From Paludibacteraceae bacterium (GTDB lineage: Bacteria; Bacteroidota; Bacteroidia; Bacteroidales; Paludibacteraceae): DNA of 64,000 nt. The translations under genes were made by a program, and so were the position numbers. The DNA lies in NCBI GenBank assembly GCA_017456885.1, contig JAFTIM010000016.1, positions 1-64,000 on the forward strand, given 5' to 3'. Below the pieces are notes generated by a model, which worked only from the letters and a program-made list of their open reading frames with translations, was not told the DNA's origin and did no database searches. Below are positions 54,087-63,142 of the stretch, piece by piece; position 1 is the first letter of the stretch; every line of letters begins with the position of its first letter.

Positions 54087-57000
54087 TTGAAGCGTTTTTT
54101 GTCCATATTGTTTTTTTTGCACTTGTCGGTTGTGTTGTTTTCGCAATCGGCAGATGCTTTGCGTTACGATATTGCGCGGTGGGTGGAAGCGTTGTCGCCA
54201 GAATATCAGTCTGTTGGCGAATTGCATTTGGAACGGACTCGCATTATTCCGAAAATGCGTCGTGTGGAAATCTATCTGAATGGTTCTGCTTCGTATCTGC
54301 TTTATCGTCGTGATTTTGTCAATCGTTTGTACACAGAGGCAAAAAGCCTTGTGCATCGTGTTTATCCGAAATATGATGTGGTGATATATGCGGACAAAAA
54401 AGAGTTGAGTTTTTATATTCCGAATAGTTGCCGCACGTCGGAGGCTTCGTTTGACAAAAATCGGTTTAATAAACGCAACTTAATGCCGTTAGTTCAAAAT
54501 ACCTCAAAACCTTATGTGATAAAAAACGGTTTGGTGGGTAGAAATATAGCCCTTTGGAGCAGTCATGGCATGTATTACAACCAGCAACAAGACCGTTGGA
54601 TGTGGCAACGTGCAAGGCTTTTTTCGACGGTAGAAGACAAATTGACGTTGCATTACGTGTTGAATTTTTTGACTCCAATGCTCGAAAATGCAGGCGCAAA
54701 TGTAATGCTCCCTCACGAACGGGATACGCAAACCAATGAGGTGATTGTGGATAACGATACCTCTTGGTTCAATTCTGTGTACGAGGAGGCGGGTGAAAAT
54801 AAATGGAAGAAGGGAGGAAATACGGCTTATTATCCGATACCGTTAGCCTTGGATATAACCGACAATCCTTTTACGCGCGGGTCTTATCGTTTTGCAAGTG
54901 CGTCTTCGTATGCAACCGACTCTGTTCGTTGGATTCCCGACATTCCCGAAACGGGAATGTATGCCGTTTACATCGCTTATCAATCAAAGGAAAACAGCAT
55001 TGCCGATGCACATTACACGGTTTATCATAAAGGCGGTGCAACCTCTTTTTCGGTAAATCAGAAGCAGGGTGGAGGCACTTGGATTTATTTGGGTACATTC
55101 CTATTTGAACAAGGCGTAAACGAGCGCATGGGAGCCGTAACGCTTACCAACGAGAGTGATTCCGAGTCGGGTGTTGTAACAGCCGATGCTGTACGTTTTG
55201 GAGGCGGTATGGGGTGCGTGGCTCGTAAGCCTGCCGAAGTTGATAAAGTAAATAGTTACAACGTTAAGTTCAATAAAAAACAACAACCCTCTCCCTTTGT
55301 GTCCAAGTCCGATGCCGTTGTAAGCGGATGCCCACGATACCTCGAAGCGGCACGTTATTGGCTGCAAATGGCAGGATTTAAAAGTTCGGTTTTTAGCCGC
55401 ACGCAAGATGTTAACGACTATCTTGACGATGTGGCTTCACGAGGGCTTTGGGTAAATGCCTTAAACAATGGCTCCGAAAATGCTCCCGATTCCGTAGGAT
55501 TGGCTATCCCTATCGATTTGGCATTGGGTTTTCATACCGATGCAGGAATTAAAACGAATGATACAATTGTCGGTTCGTTGGGTATTTTTATGACCAAAGA
55601 GGGTAACGAGCGTTTCCCTAACGGGCAATCGCGTTATGCTTCACGCGATTTGTCGGATATGGTGTTGTCGGAAATAGAAGAAACCGTAACTCGACAATTT
55701 ACAGATAATTGGTCTGTTCGCGGATTGTGGAACAAATCTTATATCGAGGCTCGTATTCCGCAGGTGCCTACAATGTTGTTGGAGTTGCTTTCTCATCAAA
55801 ATTCCACCGATATACGCCATGCACTCGACCCTCATTTTCAGTTTGCGGTTTCTCGAGCAGTTTATAAAGCAATTGTCAAGTATTTGGCTTTACAAAAAAA
55901 CGAACCTTATACGATTCAACCTTTGCCTGTAAACAGTTTTTACCTTGTCGAAAAGGGGAACGATTCCATCAGGCTTTGTTGGACACCGACGTTGGATAGT
56001 CTGTCGGCCGACGGTGCTGCTCCTACCGGATATGTCGTATATACTCGCATCAACGACGACGGATTCGATAACGGCATTTTTACTGCCGATACAACAGTTG
56101 TTTTGCCCGTTCGGAAAAATGAGTTGTATCAATTTAAAGTGTCGGCTGTCAATGCTGGAGGCGAAAGTTTCCCTTCGGAAACGCTTTCGGCCTGCTTCTC
56201 TTCTCAAAAATCGCATACGTTGCTTGTCGTAAACGGCTTTGACAGGTTGTCGGCTCCCGACTTTTTTGAAACAACCGATTATTTCGGTATTGCGCTGTCT
56301 GATGATTGCGGCGTCCCTTATCAAAAGAGTTGCTTTTTTACGGGGAATCAGTACGATTTCTTAAAATCGAGCCTATGGTTGAGCGATGATGCTCCCGGGC
56401 TCGGGGCAAGCGGTGCTTCGTACGAAAAACAACTTGTGGTGGGCAATACGTTCGATTATACGGCGATTCATGGTAAGGCAATAGCCCAAGCGGGTTTCTC
56501 TTTTGTTTCGGGAAGTAGGCTGGCTGTGGAGCGTGGGTTGGTGAATATGAACGCTTTTAAGGCAGTTGATTATATTGCGGGGAAACAACGTTCGACGCTG
56601 ATAGCGTTGGATTCGTTGCATACGAAATACAAGGTTTTGTCGGAAGTAATGCAGCAACGAATATCCGATTACTGCCAATCGGGAGGCACTTTGTTTTTGA
56701 GTGGCTCGTATTTGGGGAGCGATATGTGCGGCAAAGCCGATATGTATTTCCTTAACAATTGCCTGAAAGTGAAAAAGAGCACCGTCATTGTACATCCCAA
56801 CGGATTGGTTGGTTTGCATTTTTCGCCGCTTTCGATGATTACGGACAGCATTCGCTATTGCTGTAAGCCCTCGGCAGGGGTTTATAACGTAACCTCCTCC
56901 GATGCTTTTTTGCCTGCCGACGGCGAAGCATTCCCCGTTTTGCGTTACGATGACAATGGAACCATTGCGGCGGTGGCTTATCGGGGGCGGTATCGTTTGT

Positions 57001-57095
57001 GGGTGATGGGTTTCCCGTTTGAAACAATATTGGAAGCTCGCAAGCAACAGGATTTGATGGTCGATGTGTTGAATTTTTTAATTGAAGAAAAATAA
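54087..57095 (+). CDS. Secreted N-acetylmuramoyl-L-alanine amidase-like protein with golvesin-type and fibronectin-like domains
   Basis: A 1002-residue exported protein starting at a TTG (MKRFLSILFF; no ATG nearby), with signal peptide ending VVLFSQ. Visible parts: an N-terminal segment (about 20-130), an amidase-like region including RNIALWSSHGMYYN and LALGFHTDAG (about 480, the H-x-D site), a golvesin C-terminal-like beta domain (about 270-375, ending in VVTADAVRFGGG), a fibronectin type III-like domain (about 620-710) and a large C-terminal domain. The amidase region is split by the golvesin domain. It probably acts on peptidoglycan in the periplasm or at the surface. A glycosyltransferase gene follows at 57097. 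Confidence 0.82.
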   Translation: MKRFLSILFFLHLSVVLFSQSADALRYDIARWVEALSPEYQSVGELHLERTRIIPKMRRVEIYLNGSASYLLYRRDFVNRLYTEAKSLVHRVYPKYDVVIYADKKELSFYIPNSCRTSEASFDKNRFNKRNLMPLVQNTSKPYVIKNGLVGRNIALWSSHGMYYNQQQDRWMWQRARLFSTVEDKLTLHYVLNFLTPMLENAGANVMLPHERDTQTNEVIVDNDTSWFNSVYEEAGENKWKKGGNTAYYPIPLALDITDNPFTRGSYRFASASSYATDSVRWIPDIPETGMYAVYIAYQSKENSIADAHYTVYHKGGATSFSVNQKQGGGTWIYLGTFLFEQGVNERMGAVTLTNESDSESGVVTADAVRFGGGMGCVARKPAEVDKVNSYNVKFNKKQQPSPFVSKSDAVVSGCPRYLEAARYWLQMAGFKSSVFSRTQDVNDYLDDVASRGLWVNALNNGSENAPDSVGLAIPIDLALGFHTDAGIKTNDTIVGSLGIFMTKEGNERFPNGQSRYASRDLSDMVLSEIEETVTRQFTDNWSVRGLWNKSYIEARIPQVPTMLLELLSHQNSTDIRHALDPHFQFAVSRAVYKAIVKYLALQKNEPYTIQPLPVNSFYLVEKGNDSIRLCWTPTLDSLSADGAAPTGYVVYTRINDDGFDNGIFTADTTVVLPVRKNELYQFKVSAVNAGGESFPSETLSACFSSQKSHTLLVVNGFDRLSAPDFFETTDYFGIALSDDCGVPYQKSCFFTGNQYDFLKSSLWLSDDAPGLGASGASYEKQLVVGNTFDYTAIHGKAIAQAGFSFVSGSRLAVERGLVNMNAFKAVDYIAGKQRSTLIALDSLHTKYKVLSEVMQQRISDYCQSGGTLFLSGSYLGSDMCGKADMYFLNNCLKVKKSTVIVHPNGLVGLHFSPLSMITDSIRYCCKPSAGVYNVTSSDAFLPADGEAFPVLRYDDNGTIAAVAYRGRYRLWVMGFPFETILEARKQQDLMVDVLNFLIEEK

Positions 57096-57096
57096 G

Positions 57097-58482
57097 ATGA
57101 AAAGTGTACGAATTTTGCTGCCCGAGGGGTGTCGCATAAAAACACAGGAGGCGTTTGAAGTCAATTGCGAATTTTACCGAGAATCGGTTTTTGGCTCGGA
57201 GTTTTGGAAAAAAACAATTTGCCGTCTGCAAGAAAAATATGTTTTTGTTGTTACAAAAACGTGTGCCATTGATTTTGTCCCCGGTGCTTTAAATCGTTTT
57301 ATCAACGTAGCGGAGGCAACTTCGTGTACGATGCTTTATGCCGACTACCGTGTACAACGCGGAGAGCATGTCGCTTGTGTTTCTACCATCGACTATCAGT
57401 TGGGTAGTGTGCGCGACGATTTCGATTTCGGCTCTGTATTGTTGTTCGACGTCGAGGCTTTACAGCGTACTGTTCGCGGAATGAGTGCAACCTATTCGGC
57501 AGCGGCATTGTACGACGTTCGTCTGCGTCTGTCGTTGGAAAAACTGCCTTTGCGAATCAACGAATTTTTATATACGGAGATAACCATCGAAACGCAATCG
57601 GATAATCATTTTGCATACGTGGACCCTAAAAATAGAGCCTCGCAAATAGAAATGGAGAATGCTTTTACGCTTTTTTTAAAACAATACGGGGCTTATTTGC
57701 AGCCCGATTTCAAGCAAATCGATTTGTCGGCGGGAGATTTCTGCACGGAGGCAACCGTTTTGATTCCCGTTCGTAATCGTGAGCAGACAATCGAAGATGC
57801 CATTCGTTCGGTGTTGAAGCAGAAAACGACATTCCCGTTTAATTTGATTGTGGTGGACAATCATTCTACCGATGCTACTTCGGCTATTGTTGCACGCTGT
57901 GCCGAGCAAGATGACCGTGTAAAACACCTGATGCCCGAACGTACCGATTTGGGTATCGGCGGTTGTTGGCATTATGGCGTGAATCATGCCGATTGCGGTC
58001 GCTTCGTGGTTCAACTCGACAGCGACGATGTGTATGCCGACGAGTTTACCTTGCAAAAGGTGGTCGATACGTTTCGACGAGAACAATGTGCCATGGTGAT
58101 AGGCTCTTATACGATAACCGATTTTGAAATGAATCCCATACCTCCGGGGTTGATTGACCATCGTGAATGGACCGAAGAAAACGGAAGAAACAATGCGTTG
58201 CGTATCAACGGATTGGGAGCGCCGAGGGCATTTTTTACACCTGTTTTGCGCTCTTTGGGTGTGCCGAACACAAGCTACGGAGAGGATTATGCCCTTGGCT
58301 TGCAAATTAGTCGCTGTTACAAAATAGGGCGTATTTTCGACTCCATTTATCTGTGTCGGCGTTGGCATGACAATACGGATGCGTCGCTTTCTGTTGAAAA
58401 ATCGAATGCCAACAATTCATATAAAGACAAGTTGCGAAGCATAGAACTTTTGGCACGCAAACAACAAAACCTGAAAAAATGA
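57097..58482 (+). CDS. Glycosyltransferase family 2
   Basis: A 461-residue protein. The N-terminal half (about 1-215) is of a type I do not recognise. The GT-A domain starts near residue 218 with ATVLIPVRNREQTIEDAIRSVLKQ, continues with LIVVDNHSTDAT and FVVQLDSDDVYADE (the DxD nucleotide-sugar site, about 305), and ends with SYGEDYALGLQISR. The start at 57097 lies 1 base after the preceding stop; earlier in-frame TTG is less likely. The acceptor is unknown. Confidence 0.87.
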   Translation: MKSVRILLPEGCRIKTQEAFEVNCEFYRESVFGSEFWKKTICRLQEKYVFVVTKTCAIDFVPGALNRFINVAEATSCTMLYADYRVQRGEHVACVSTIDYQLGSVRDDFDFGSVLLFDVEALQRTVRGMSATYSAAALYDVRLRLSLEKLPLRINEFLYTEITIETQSDNHFAYVDPKNRASQIEMENAFTLFLKQYGAYLQPDFKQIDLSAGDFCTEATVLIPVRNREQTIEDAIRSVLKQKTTFPFNLIVVDNHSTDATSAIVARCAEQDDRVKHLMPERTDLGIGGCWHYGVNHADCGRFVVQLDSDDVYADEFTLQKVVDTFRREQCAMVIGSYTITDFEMNPIPPGLIDHREWTEENGRNNALRINGLGAPRAFFTPVLRSLGVPNTSYGEDYALGLQISRCYKIGRIFDSIYLCRRWHDNTDASLSVEKSNANNSYKDKLRSIELLARKQQNLKK

Positions 58483-58489
58483 TTTTTAG

Positions 58490-59773
58490 ATGAAACCGCT
58501 TACCACATTTTACAAATTTCTGCATTGGTGTGTACGACATACTTTCCCCTTTGCCTATCGTCGGTTTGAATGCGAGGGCATGGAACGCATACCTGAAAAT
58601 GCGGCTGTGATATTTGCACCGAATCATACCAATGGGCTGATGGATGCTTTGGCTTTGGTATGGCTTTCGCAAAAATACCGACAGATATTGTTTGTGGCAC
58701 GTGCCGATATTTTTCGGAATCGGAGAGTGGCAAAGTTGCTCCGCTCTTTCCGTATGCTCCCGATAATGCGTATTCGCGACGGGCGCGAAAATCTTTCGAA
58801 AAACGACGAAATCATGTCGCAATGTGTCGAAGCCTTACAAGAGGGCATTCCGTTTTGCATTATGCCCGAAGGGACGCATCGGGCAAAACGCGCACAACTG
58901 CCGTTGGTTAAGGGCATATTTCGTATCGCTTTGATAGCTAACGAGCGTTTGCAAGGCGAAAAAGACGTTTGCATTGTTCCGGTAGGTATCAATTTAGGCA
59001 GTTTCTTTCGCTATCGCTCTTCGTTGTTGCTGAAAGTGGGCGAGCCTATCAACGTAACCGAATATGTGAAACGGCATTCCGAACTTGCAACAACGGAGCA
59101 GACAATGGAACTCCGTTCTGTTTTGACGGCGAAATTGCAAACGTTGCATCTGACGATTCCCGACAACGATAACTTCGAAGCCATCGAAGAGTGTTGTTTT
59201 CTGACTTCATGTTATGGCGATACGTTAAACGAGCGTTTGTTACGGAGCCAAAATCTGCTGGAGCGAATAGAAAACGCCAAAGCAAACGATCCCGAAAAAA
59301 CAGATGCCTTGCTCTGCGAGGTTAATACTTTTGCCCGCTTGCGCAAGCGTTGGCATATTTATGCCGATGCCTTGACCTACCAAGCCTCGTTGGGCAAATT
59401 GCTGGTCATTACGCTGTTATTGTTGTTGGAGTTGCCTTATTTTTTGTTTTCGCTGTTGGCGGTGTCGCCTTTTCTTGTCGTGTCGGAGGCGCTTGTGCAT
59501 TGCCAATCGGATGATGCCATGTACAACTCCATTCGCTATGTGTTGTCCATGATTTTTTATCCGCTTACGATATTGATAGGGGCTGCAATTTGTTTTGCTT
59601 CATTGTCTTGGTGGGTGGCACTCGTACTGATTGTTTTGCTTTTGCCGTCCTATCTGTTTTTCTACGATTATTTGCGTTTGGTGCGTTTGTGCTACTCGTC
59701 GTGGGTGCTGAAGCATGACCGCCGATTGCACGAGGCTTTACGGCATCTGAAACTTATTATTCGGAATTTGTAG
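58490..59773 (+). CDS. 1-acyl-sn-glycerol-3-phosphate acyltransferase (PlsC-like)
   Basis: A 427-residue membrane-associated acyltransferase. The N-terminal acyltransferase domain (about 20-215) has NHTNGLMDALAL (the NHx4D motif), RMLPIMRIRDG, MPEGTHR (the E-G-T site) and IVPVGINLG. The C-terminal 140 residues contain two or three membrane segments (about 300-400). It could make phospholipids or acylate another lipid. It lies 7 bases after the glycosyltransferase gene, so the amidase, glycosyltransferase and acyltransferase genes form one unit concerned with the cell envelope. Confidence 0.88.
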   Translation: MKPLTTFYKFLHWCVRHTFPFAYRRFECEGMERIPENAAVIFAPNHTNGLMDALALVWLSQKYRQILFVARADIFRNRRVAKLLRSFRMLPIMRIRDGRENLSKNDEIMSQCVEALQEGIPFCIMPEGTHRAKRAQLPLVKGIFRIALIANERLQGEKDVCIVPVGINLGSFFRYRSSLLLKVGEPINVTEYVKRHSELATTEQTMELRSVLTAKLQTLHLTIPDNDNFEAIEECCFLTSCYGDTLNERLLRSQNLLERIENAKANDPEKTDALLCEVNTFARLRKRWHIYADALTYQASLGKLLVITLLLLLELPYFLFSLLAVSPFLVVSEALVHCQSDDAMYNSIRYVLSMIFYPLTILIGAAICFASLSWWVALVLIVLLLPSYLFFYDYLRLVRLCYSSWVLKHDRRLHEALRHLKLIIRNL

Positions 59774-59796
59774 CACTTCGAAACATTAGTTTTCAC

Positions 59797-59804
59797 TATA
59801 TTTG
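59797..59804 (+). promoter_or_regulatory. -7 box for structured RNA copy C
   Basis: TATATTTG, a perfect -7 element, ends 22 bases before the conserved TGCCTATGG at 59827, identical to the spacing in copy A. Transcription would start near 59811. Confidence 0.7.
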
Positions 59805-59826
59805 TGCAAACATTAAAAAACATTTC

Positions 59827-60109
59827 TGCCTATGGAAAATTAACACTTTAAAAAGTGTGTACATCTTGAAAACGACATATTGAAAATAGCGTTATAAGCT
59901 AAACTTGAGTTTTTCTGAACCTGAACAATTCAAAAAACACTCTTCAAGAACAAAGCTGACTTGACGTCTACGCACTGCGTGGGCTTTTGTTCGTTGTAAT
60001 TTGAAGAGTGAGGTAGTTCAGGACCGAGAAAAACTCAAATGAAGCAGATGAAGCACCACGCTCTTTTTATGTACACACTCGAACTCAAACTGATGGTGCT
60101 GCGGAGCAA
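59827..60109 (+). ncRNA. Large structured RNA, copy C (candidate new class)
   Basis: Helices: P1 59843-59849/59852-59858; long-range PL 59854-59864/60069-60079 (11 bp); P2 59887-59890/59898-59901 around GTTATAA; P3 59905-59916/60027-60038 (12 bp, all Watson-Crick); P4 59920-59926/60016-60022; P5 59938-59947/60001-60010 (10 bp); P6 59948-59956/59983-59992 with one bulge; P7 59970-59973/59977-59980; P8 60052-60058/60094-60100. Conserved end block GGTGCTGCGGAGCAA at 60095-60109. The distal PL strand is in the P8 loop. The next ATG is at 60160, so the 386-base gap 59774-60159 is largely occupied by this RNA. Confidence 0.87.
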
Positions 60110-60159
60110 TGCCGATAGCCGAATAATAGAAGTGGAGGCAAGAATAAAATATTTAAAAA

Positions 60160-60804
60160 ATGTGTTTTTATATTAGACAATTATCAGAACAACAACGAGA
60201 TGATTTAGTGAGAGAATTGGTCGATTGCATGCATGAGCGACTTATGCCTCATCTTGAAGAACAAGTTATTGAAGAAAATTTACTCAATAGACTTTGGTCG
60301 TATAGTCATGCTTATGATGTTGTAACACCTGAAGCATTAACAAATATAAGAAATGATATAAACCAAGGATTTGCCAATTTACATTGTATAACAATCGAAG
60401 ACTTGCAAAATGAGAATAATCTTAACTTTTGCGTAGAATTGTATCAATATGTAAAAAGAAGATTATGTGATTTAGGTATTAAAAATCCCGGATTACGTGC
60501 AATATCCGATATTGTTAATTCTGTATTTGGCAATATGCCAATAATAACGCCTTCAGTGGTGCGTCAATTACATTTTTTGGGATATATAGATTCTCCAAAT
60601 AGTAATTCTTTTCGCAAAATACTAAATGCCATAAATCTTTTTTATTTGCGTAATATGGATGATATTAATGCAATACTAAGAGATCTTGTTAATATTATTG
60701 GGTACGATGTAGTTCTAAATTTTCAATTAGTGTTGGATATTATTGAGATAATACTACATCTAACAGCAATAGCTATAAATGAATACAGATACCATCATCG
60801 TTAA
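60160..60804 (+). CDS. Unknown soluble helical protein, 214 aa
   Basis: No signal peptide. The protein is mostly helical, with an acidic N-terminus (LSEQQRDDLVRELVDCMHERLMPHLEEQ) and a long hydrophobic C-terminal helix region (about 150-205). I do not recognise a family. It is AT-rich, lies 50 bases after structured RNA copy C and 13 bases before the FISUMP lipoprotein gene, so the two genes are probably co-transcribed. Confidence 0.7.
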   Translation: MCFYIRQLSEQQRDDLVRELVDCMHERLMPHLEEQVIEENLLNRLWSYSHAYDVVTPEALTNIRNDINQGFANLHCITIEDLQNENNLNFCVELYQYVKRRLCDLGIKNPGLRAISDIVNSVFGNMPIITPSVVRQLHFLGYIDSPNSNSFRKILNAINLFYLRNMDDINAILRDLVNIIGYDVVLNFQLVLDIIEIILHLTAIAINEYRYHHR

Positions 60805-60817
60805 AAAAATAAGAATC

Positions 60818-62281
60818 ATGAATAGAAAATTTTTATTTGCCGCACTATTGTTTACGGCATTGAGTGTAGGATTTACGGCGTGTGAAAACCCGAAGGATGA
60901 AATAGAAAACCCCGATGGCAATACCGACATTATACGCCCCGAGCTGCTTGCGCTGGTGGCTACGGGTGGTGCTACCGATGTGGAGTACAGCAGTGTAACG
61001 CTGTGGGGACGGATAAACGTCGACACGCTGTTGGCATTCAGCAATGTGAAATGGGGCGTGGGACACTCCACCGACAAAGAAGCCCTACTTTCGTACGGCG
61101 GCACCAAAACGCTTTGCACCACCGATTTAACGAGGGAGAATGCCGACGAGTATTCGGTGGCGGTTTCTTCTGAATCGTATGCTGGTAAAATGCTCTATTA
61201 CAACGCTTATGTGTTGATTGATGACGAGAAATATATCTGGGACGAAATGGACTCCGTACACATGGATGTACGCCTTACCGTTAACCCAAACAACACCTCA
61301 TACGGCATGGTAACGGGTTCGGGCACTTACGACTATGAGGCGGAAGCCACCATTACTGCCACGCCGAAAGAAAACTATTATTTTATAGGCTGGAGCGACT
61401 GCGACAGCAAGGAACTGACACGCGCCATGACGATGACTGCCGACACAACCATTACTGCAAATTTTGCAAAGAAACCTTACTTAACTGTAGCATCAAATTA
61501 CGGCATGGTTACAGGTTCTGGTTATTATATGCCGGGCGAAGAGGTAACCATTACAGCTACACCGAATAGTGGAGCTTATTTTGTGGAGTGGAACGATGGC
61601 AACACGGATAATCCTCGCACTGTTACTATAAATGGAGATATAACCTATACAGCTACTTTTGCAGGAAACCCCAATGGTACTGCCAACGGCTACGAATACG
61701 TTGACCTTGGCCTGCCTTCTGGCACCAAGTGGGCTACCTGCAACGTGGGTGCCACCAAACCCGAAGAATATGGCAACTACTTTGCTTGGGGCGAAACCGA
61801 ACCGAAGACGACTTACAATTGGGGTACCTACAAATGGTGTAACGGAAGCAAATCTACTATTACCAAATACAACGCAAATATCCGTTACGGCACCGTGGTG
61901 GATGGCAAAACCCAACTTGAACTCGCCGACGATGCTGCTCGTGCCAACTGGGGCGGCGCATGGCGTATGCCTTATGCCGAATGGCAGGAATTGCGAACAA
62001 ACTGTACTTGGACTTGGACAGACGACTATAACGGCACAGGCGTAGCAGGACAAATCGTAACGAGTAACACCAACGGAAATTCCATTTTTCTCCCTGCGGC
62101 GGGCTATCACGACAACTATGGCTTGCGCAGCGCGGGCAGCTACGGCGAATATTGGTCGAGTTCGCTCGACGCGTTCAACCCGGACATCGCGTGGGGCGTG
62201 TGCATCGGCTCGGGCCACGTGGGCAATAGCAGCGAACGCCGCTACTGCGGTCGATCCGTCCGCCCTGTTCTTGGAGAATAA
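60818..62281 (+). CDS. FISUMP lipoprotein with two divergent InlB-type repeats
   Basis: A 487-residue lipoprotein; the ATG at 60818 (MNRKFLFAALLF, lipobox FTACEN) is preferred to one 13 codons upstream. Order of parts: an N-terminal beta domain (about 35-145), two bacterial repeat modules of the InlB B-repeat type (about 150-215 and 215-285, each with TITATP and a closing TANFA or TATFAG), and the FISUMP domain (about 290-487) beginning YVDLGLPSGTKWATCNVGA and ending SVRPVLGE. Cell-surface exposure is likely. Its last 50 or so codons differ from the left-end paralogue at about half the positions, while scaffold DNA is identical. It is GC-rich compared with the 214-residue gene ahead of it. 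Confidence 0.88.
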   Translation: MNRKFLFAALLFTALSVGFTACENPKDEIENPDGNTDIIRPELLALVATGGATDVEYSSVTLWGRINVDTLLAFSNVKWGVGHSTDKEALLSYGGTKTLCTTDLTRENADEYSVAVSSESYAGKMLYYNAYVLIDDEKYIWDEMDSVHMDVRLTVNPNNTSYGMVTGSGTYDYEAEATITATPKENYYFIGWSDCDSKELTRAMTMTADTTITANFAKKPYLTVASNYGMVTGSGYYMPGEEVTITATPNSGAYFVEWNDGNTDNPRTVTINGDITYTATFAGNPNGTANGYEYVDLGLPSGTKWATCNVGATKPEEYGNYFAWGETEPKTTYNWGTYKWCNGSKSTITKYNANIRYGTVVDGKTQLELADDAARANWGGAWRMPYAEWQELRTNCTWTWTDDYNGTGVAGQIVTSNTNGNSIFLPAAGYHDNYGLRSAGSYGEYWSSSLDAFNPDIAWGVCIGSGHVGNSSERRYCGRSVRPVLGE

Positions 62282-62287
62282 GCCAAG

Positions 62288-62400
62288 CCCAGCCCCCCAA
62301 CCCCCTGAAGGGGGGGAGAAAAATGGTAGGGACGCATCGAATGCGTCCGAGGGGAGAAAACAATGTAGGGACGTTGCGTGCGTCCGCCAAGAGGAAACAA
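62288..62400. repeat. Palindromic intergenic repeat (copy 2)
   Basis: Same order of elements as 300-445: a CCCCCTGAAGGGGG palindrome, GAGAAAAATGG, the palindrome GGACGCATCGAATGCGTCC, and a GTAGGGACGTTGCGTGCGTCC segment, with small differences. It directly follows the complete FISUMP gene, as the first copy follows the partial one. Confidence 0.75.
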
Positions 62401-62403
62401 TGT

Positions 62404-62436
62404 AGAGTCGTGGTGTATACCGCGGCTCTGCTTTTT
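62404..62436 (+). terminator. Intrinsic terminator after the FISUMP gene
   Basis: AGAGTCGTGGT (62404-62414), loop GTAT, then ACCGCGGCTCT (62419-62429) form an 11-bp stem with two G-T pairs, followed by GCTTTTTG. Confidence 0.85.
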
Positions 62437-62484
62437 GCATTGCTTTTTTTATGAAATAAGTAGATGAATTTTAATCATTTTTTT

Positions 62485-62492
62485 TACATTTG
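62485..62492 (+). promoter_or_regulatory. -7 box for udk
   Basis: TACATTTG, a perfect -7 element, 29 bases before the ATG at 62522. Confidence 0.6.
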
Positions 62493-62521
62493 CTCACAAT
62501 AAGTATTAAATAACCAAAAAG

Positions 62522-63142
62522 ATGTTAATAATAGGAATTGCAGGTGGAACAGGTTCCGGTAAAACAACCGTAGTAAGAAAAATTATTGAAAGACTCCCTG
62601 TGGGTGAAGTGGTGGTGTTGCCACAAGATTCGTACTATAAAGATAGCAGCCATATACCGATGGAGGAGCGTCAGAATATCAATTTTGACCATCCCGATGC
62701 GTTCGATTGGGATTTGCTTTCGCAACACATAGCGTTGCTGAAAGAGGGTAAGAGCATCGAACAACCGACCTATTCGTATCTTACTTGTACGCGTCAGCCC
62801 GAAACGATTCATGTAGAGCCACGCGATGTGATTATAGTAGAGGGTATTTTGGCATTGTGCGACGAAACCATGCGTTCGCTTATGGATTTAAAGGTGTTTG
62901 TCGATGCCGACTCCGACGAACGATTGATACGGGTAATAAAACGCGACATAGTGGAGCGCGGACGTACGACCGAAGCCGTGATGAGCCGTTATACTCGGGT
63001 GTTGAAACCGATGCACTTGCAATTTATAGAACCCTGCAAACGATACGCCGATTTGATAGTGCCGCAGGGCGGGCAAAACAAAGTGGCGATAGATATACTG
63101 ACAATGTTTATCGAGAAAAATTTAGGGCTTCGCAATGTCTGA
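62522..63142 (+). CDS. udk: Uridine kinase
   Basis: A 206-residue uridine/cytidine kinase: P-loop GIAGGTGSGKTTVVRKI at residues about 5-21, PQDSYYKD, NFDHPDAFDWDLL and DVIIVEGILAL, with RVIKRDIVERGR and MHLQFIEPCKRYADLIVPQGG in the lid and C-terminal parts. It salvages pyrimidine nucleosides. The next gene begins 8 bases before its stop. Confidence 0.95.
   Translation: MLIIGIAGGTGSGKTTVVRKIIERLPVGEVVVLPQDSYYKDSSHIPMEERQNINFDHPDAFDWDLLSQHIALLKEGKSIEQPTYSYLTCTRQPETIHVEPRDVIIVEGILALCDETMRSLMDLKVFVDADSDERLIRVIKRDIVERGRTTEAVMSRYTRVLKPMHLQFIEPCKRYADLIVPQGGQNKVAIDILTMFIEKNLGLRNV

Noticed and set aside
59827..60109. Structured RNA as a group II intron, retron msr-msd or tmRNA
   Set aside because: There is no reverse transcriptase, no domain V-like hairpin, no tRNA-like ends and no tag reading frame in any of the three copies.
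62288..62400. Insertion sequence remnant
   Set aside because: No transposase fragment or terminal inverted repeat pair with target duplication is seen; only short palindromes.
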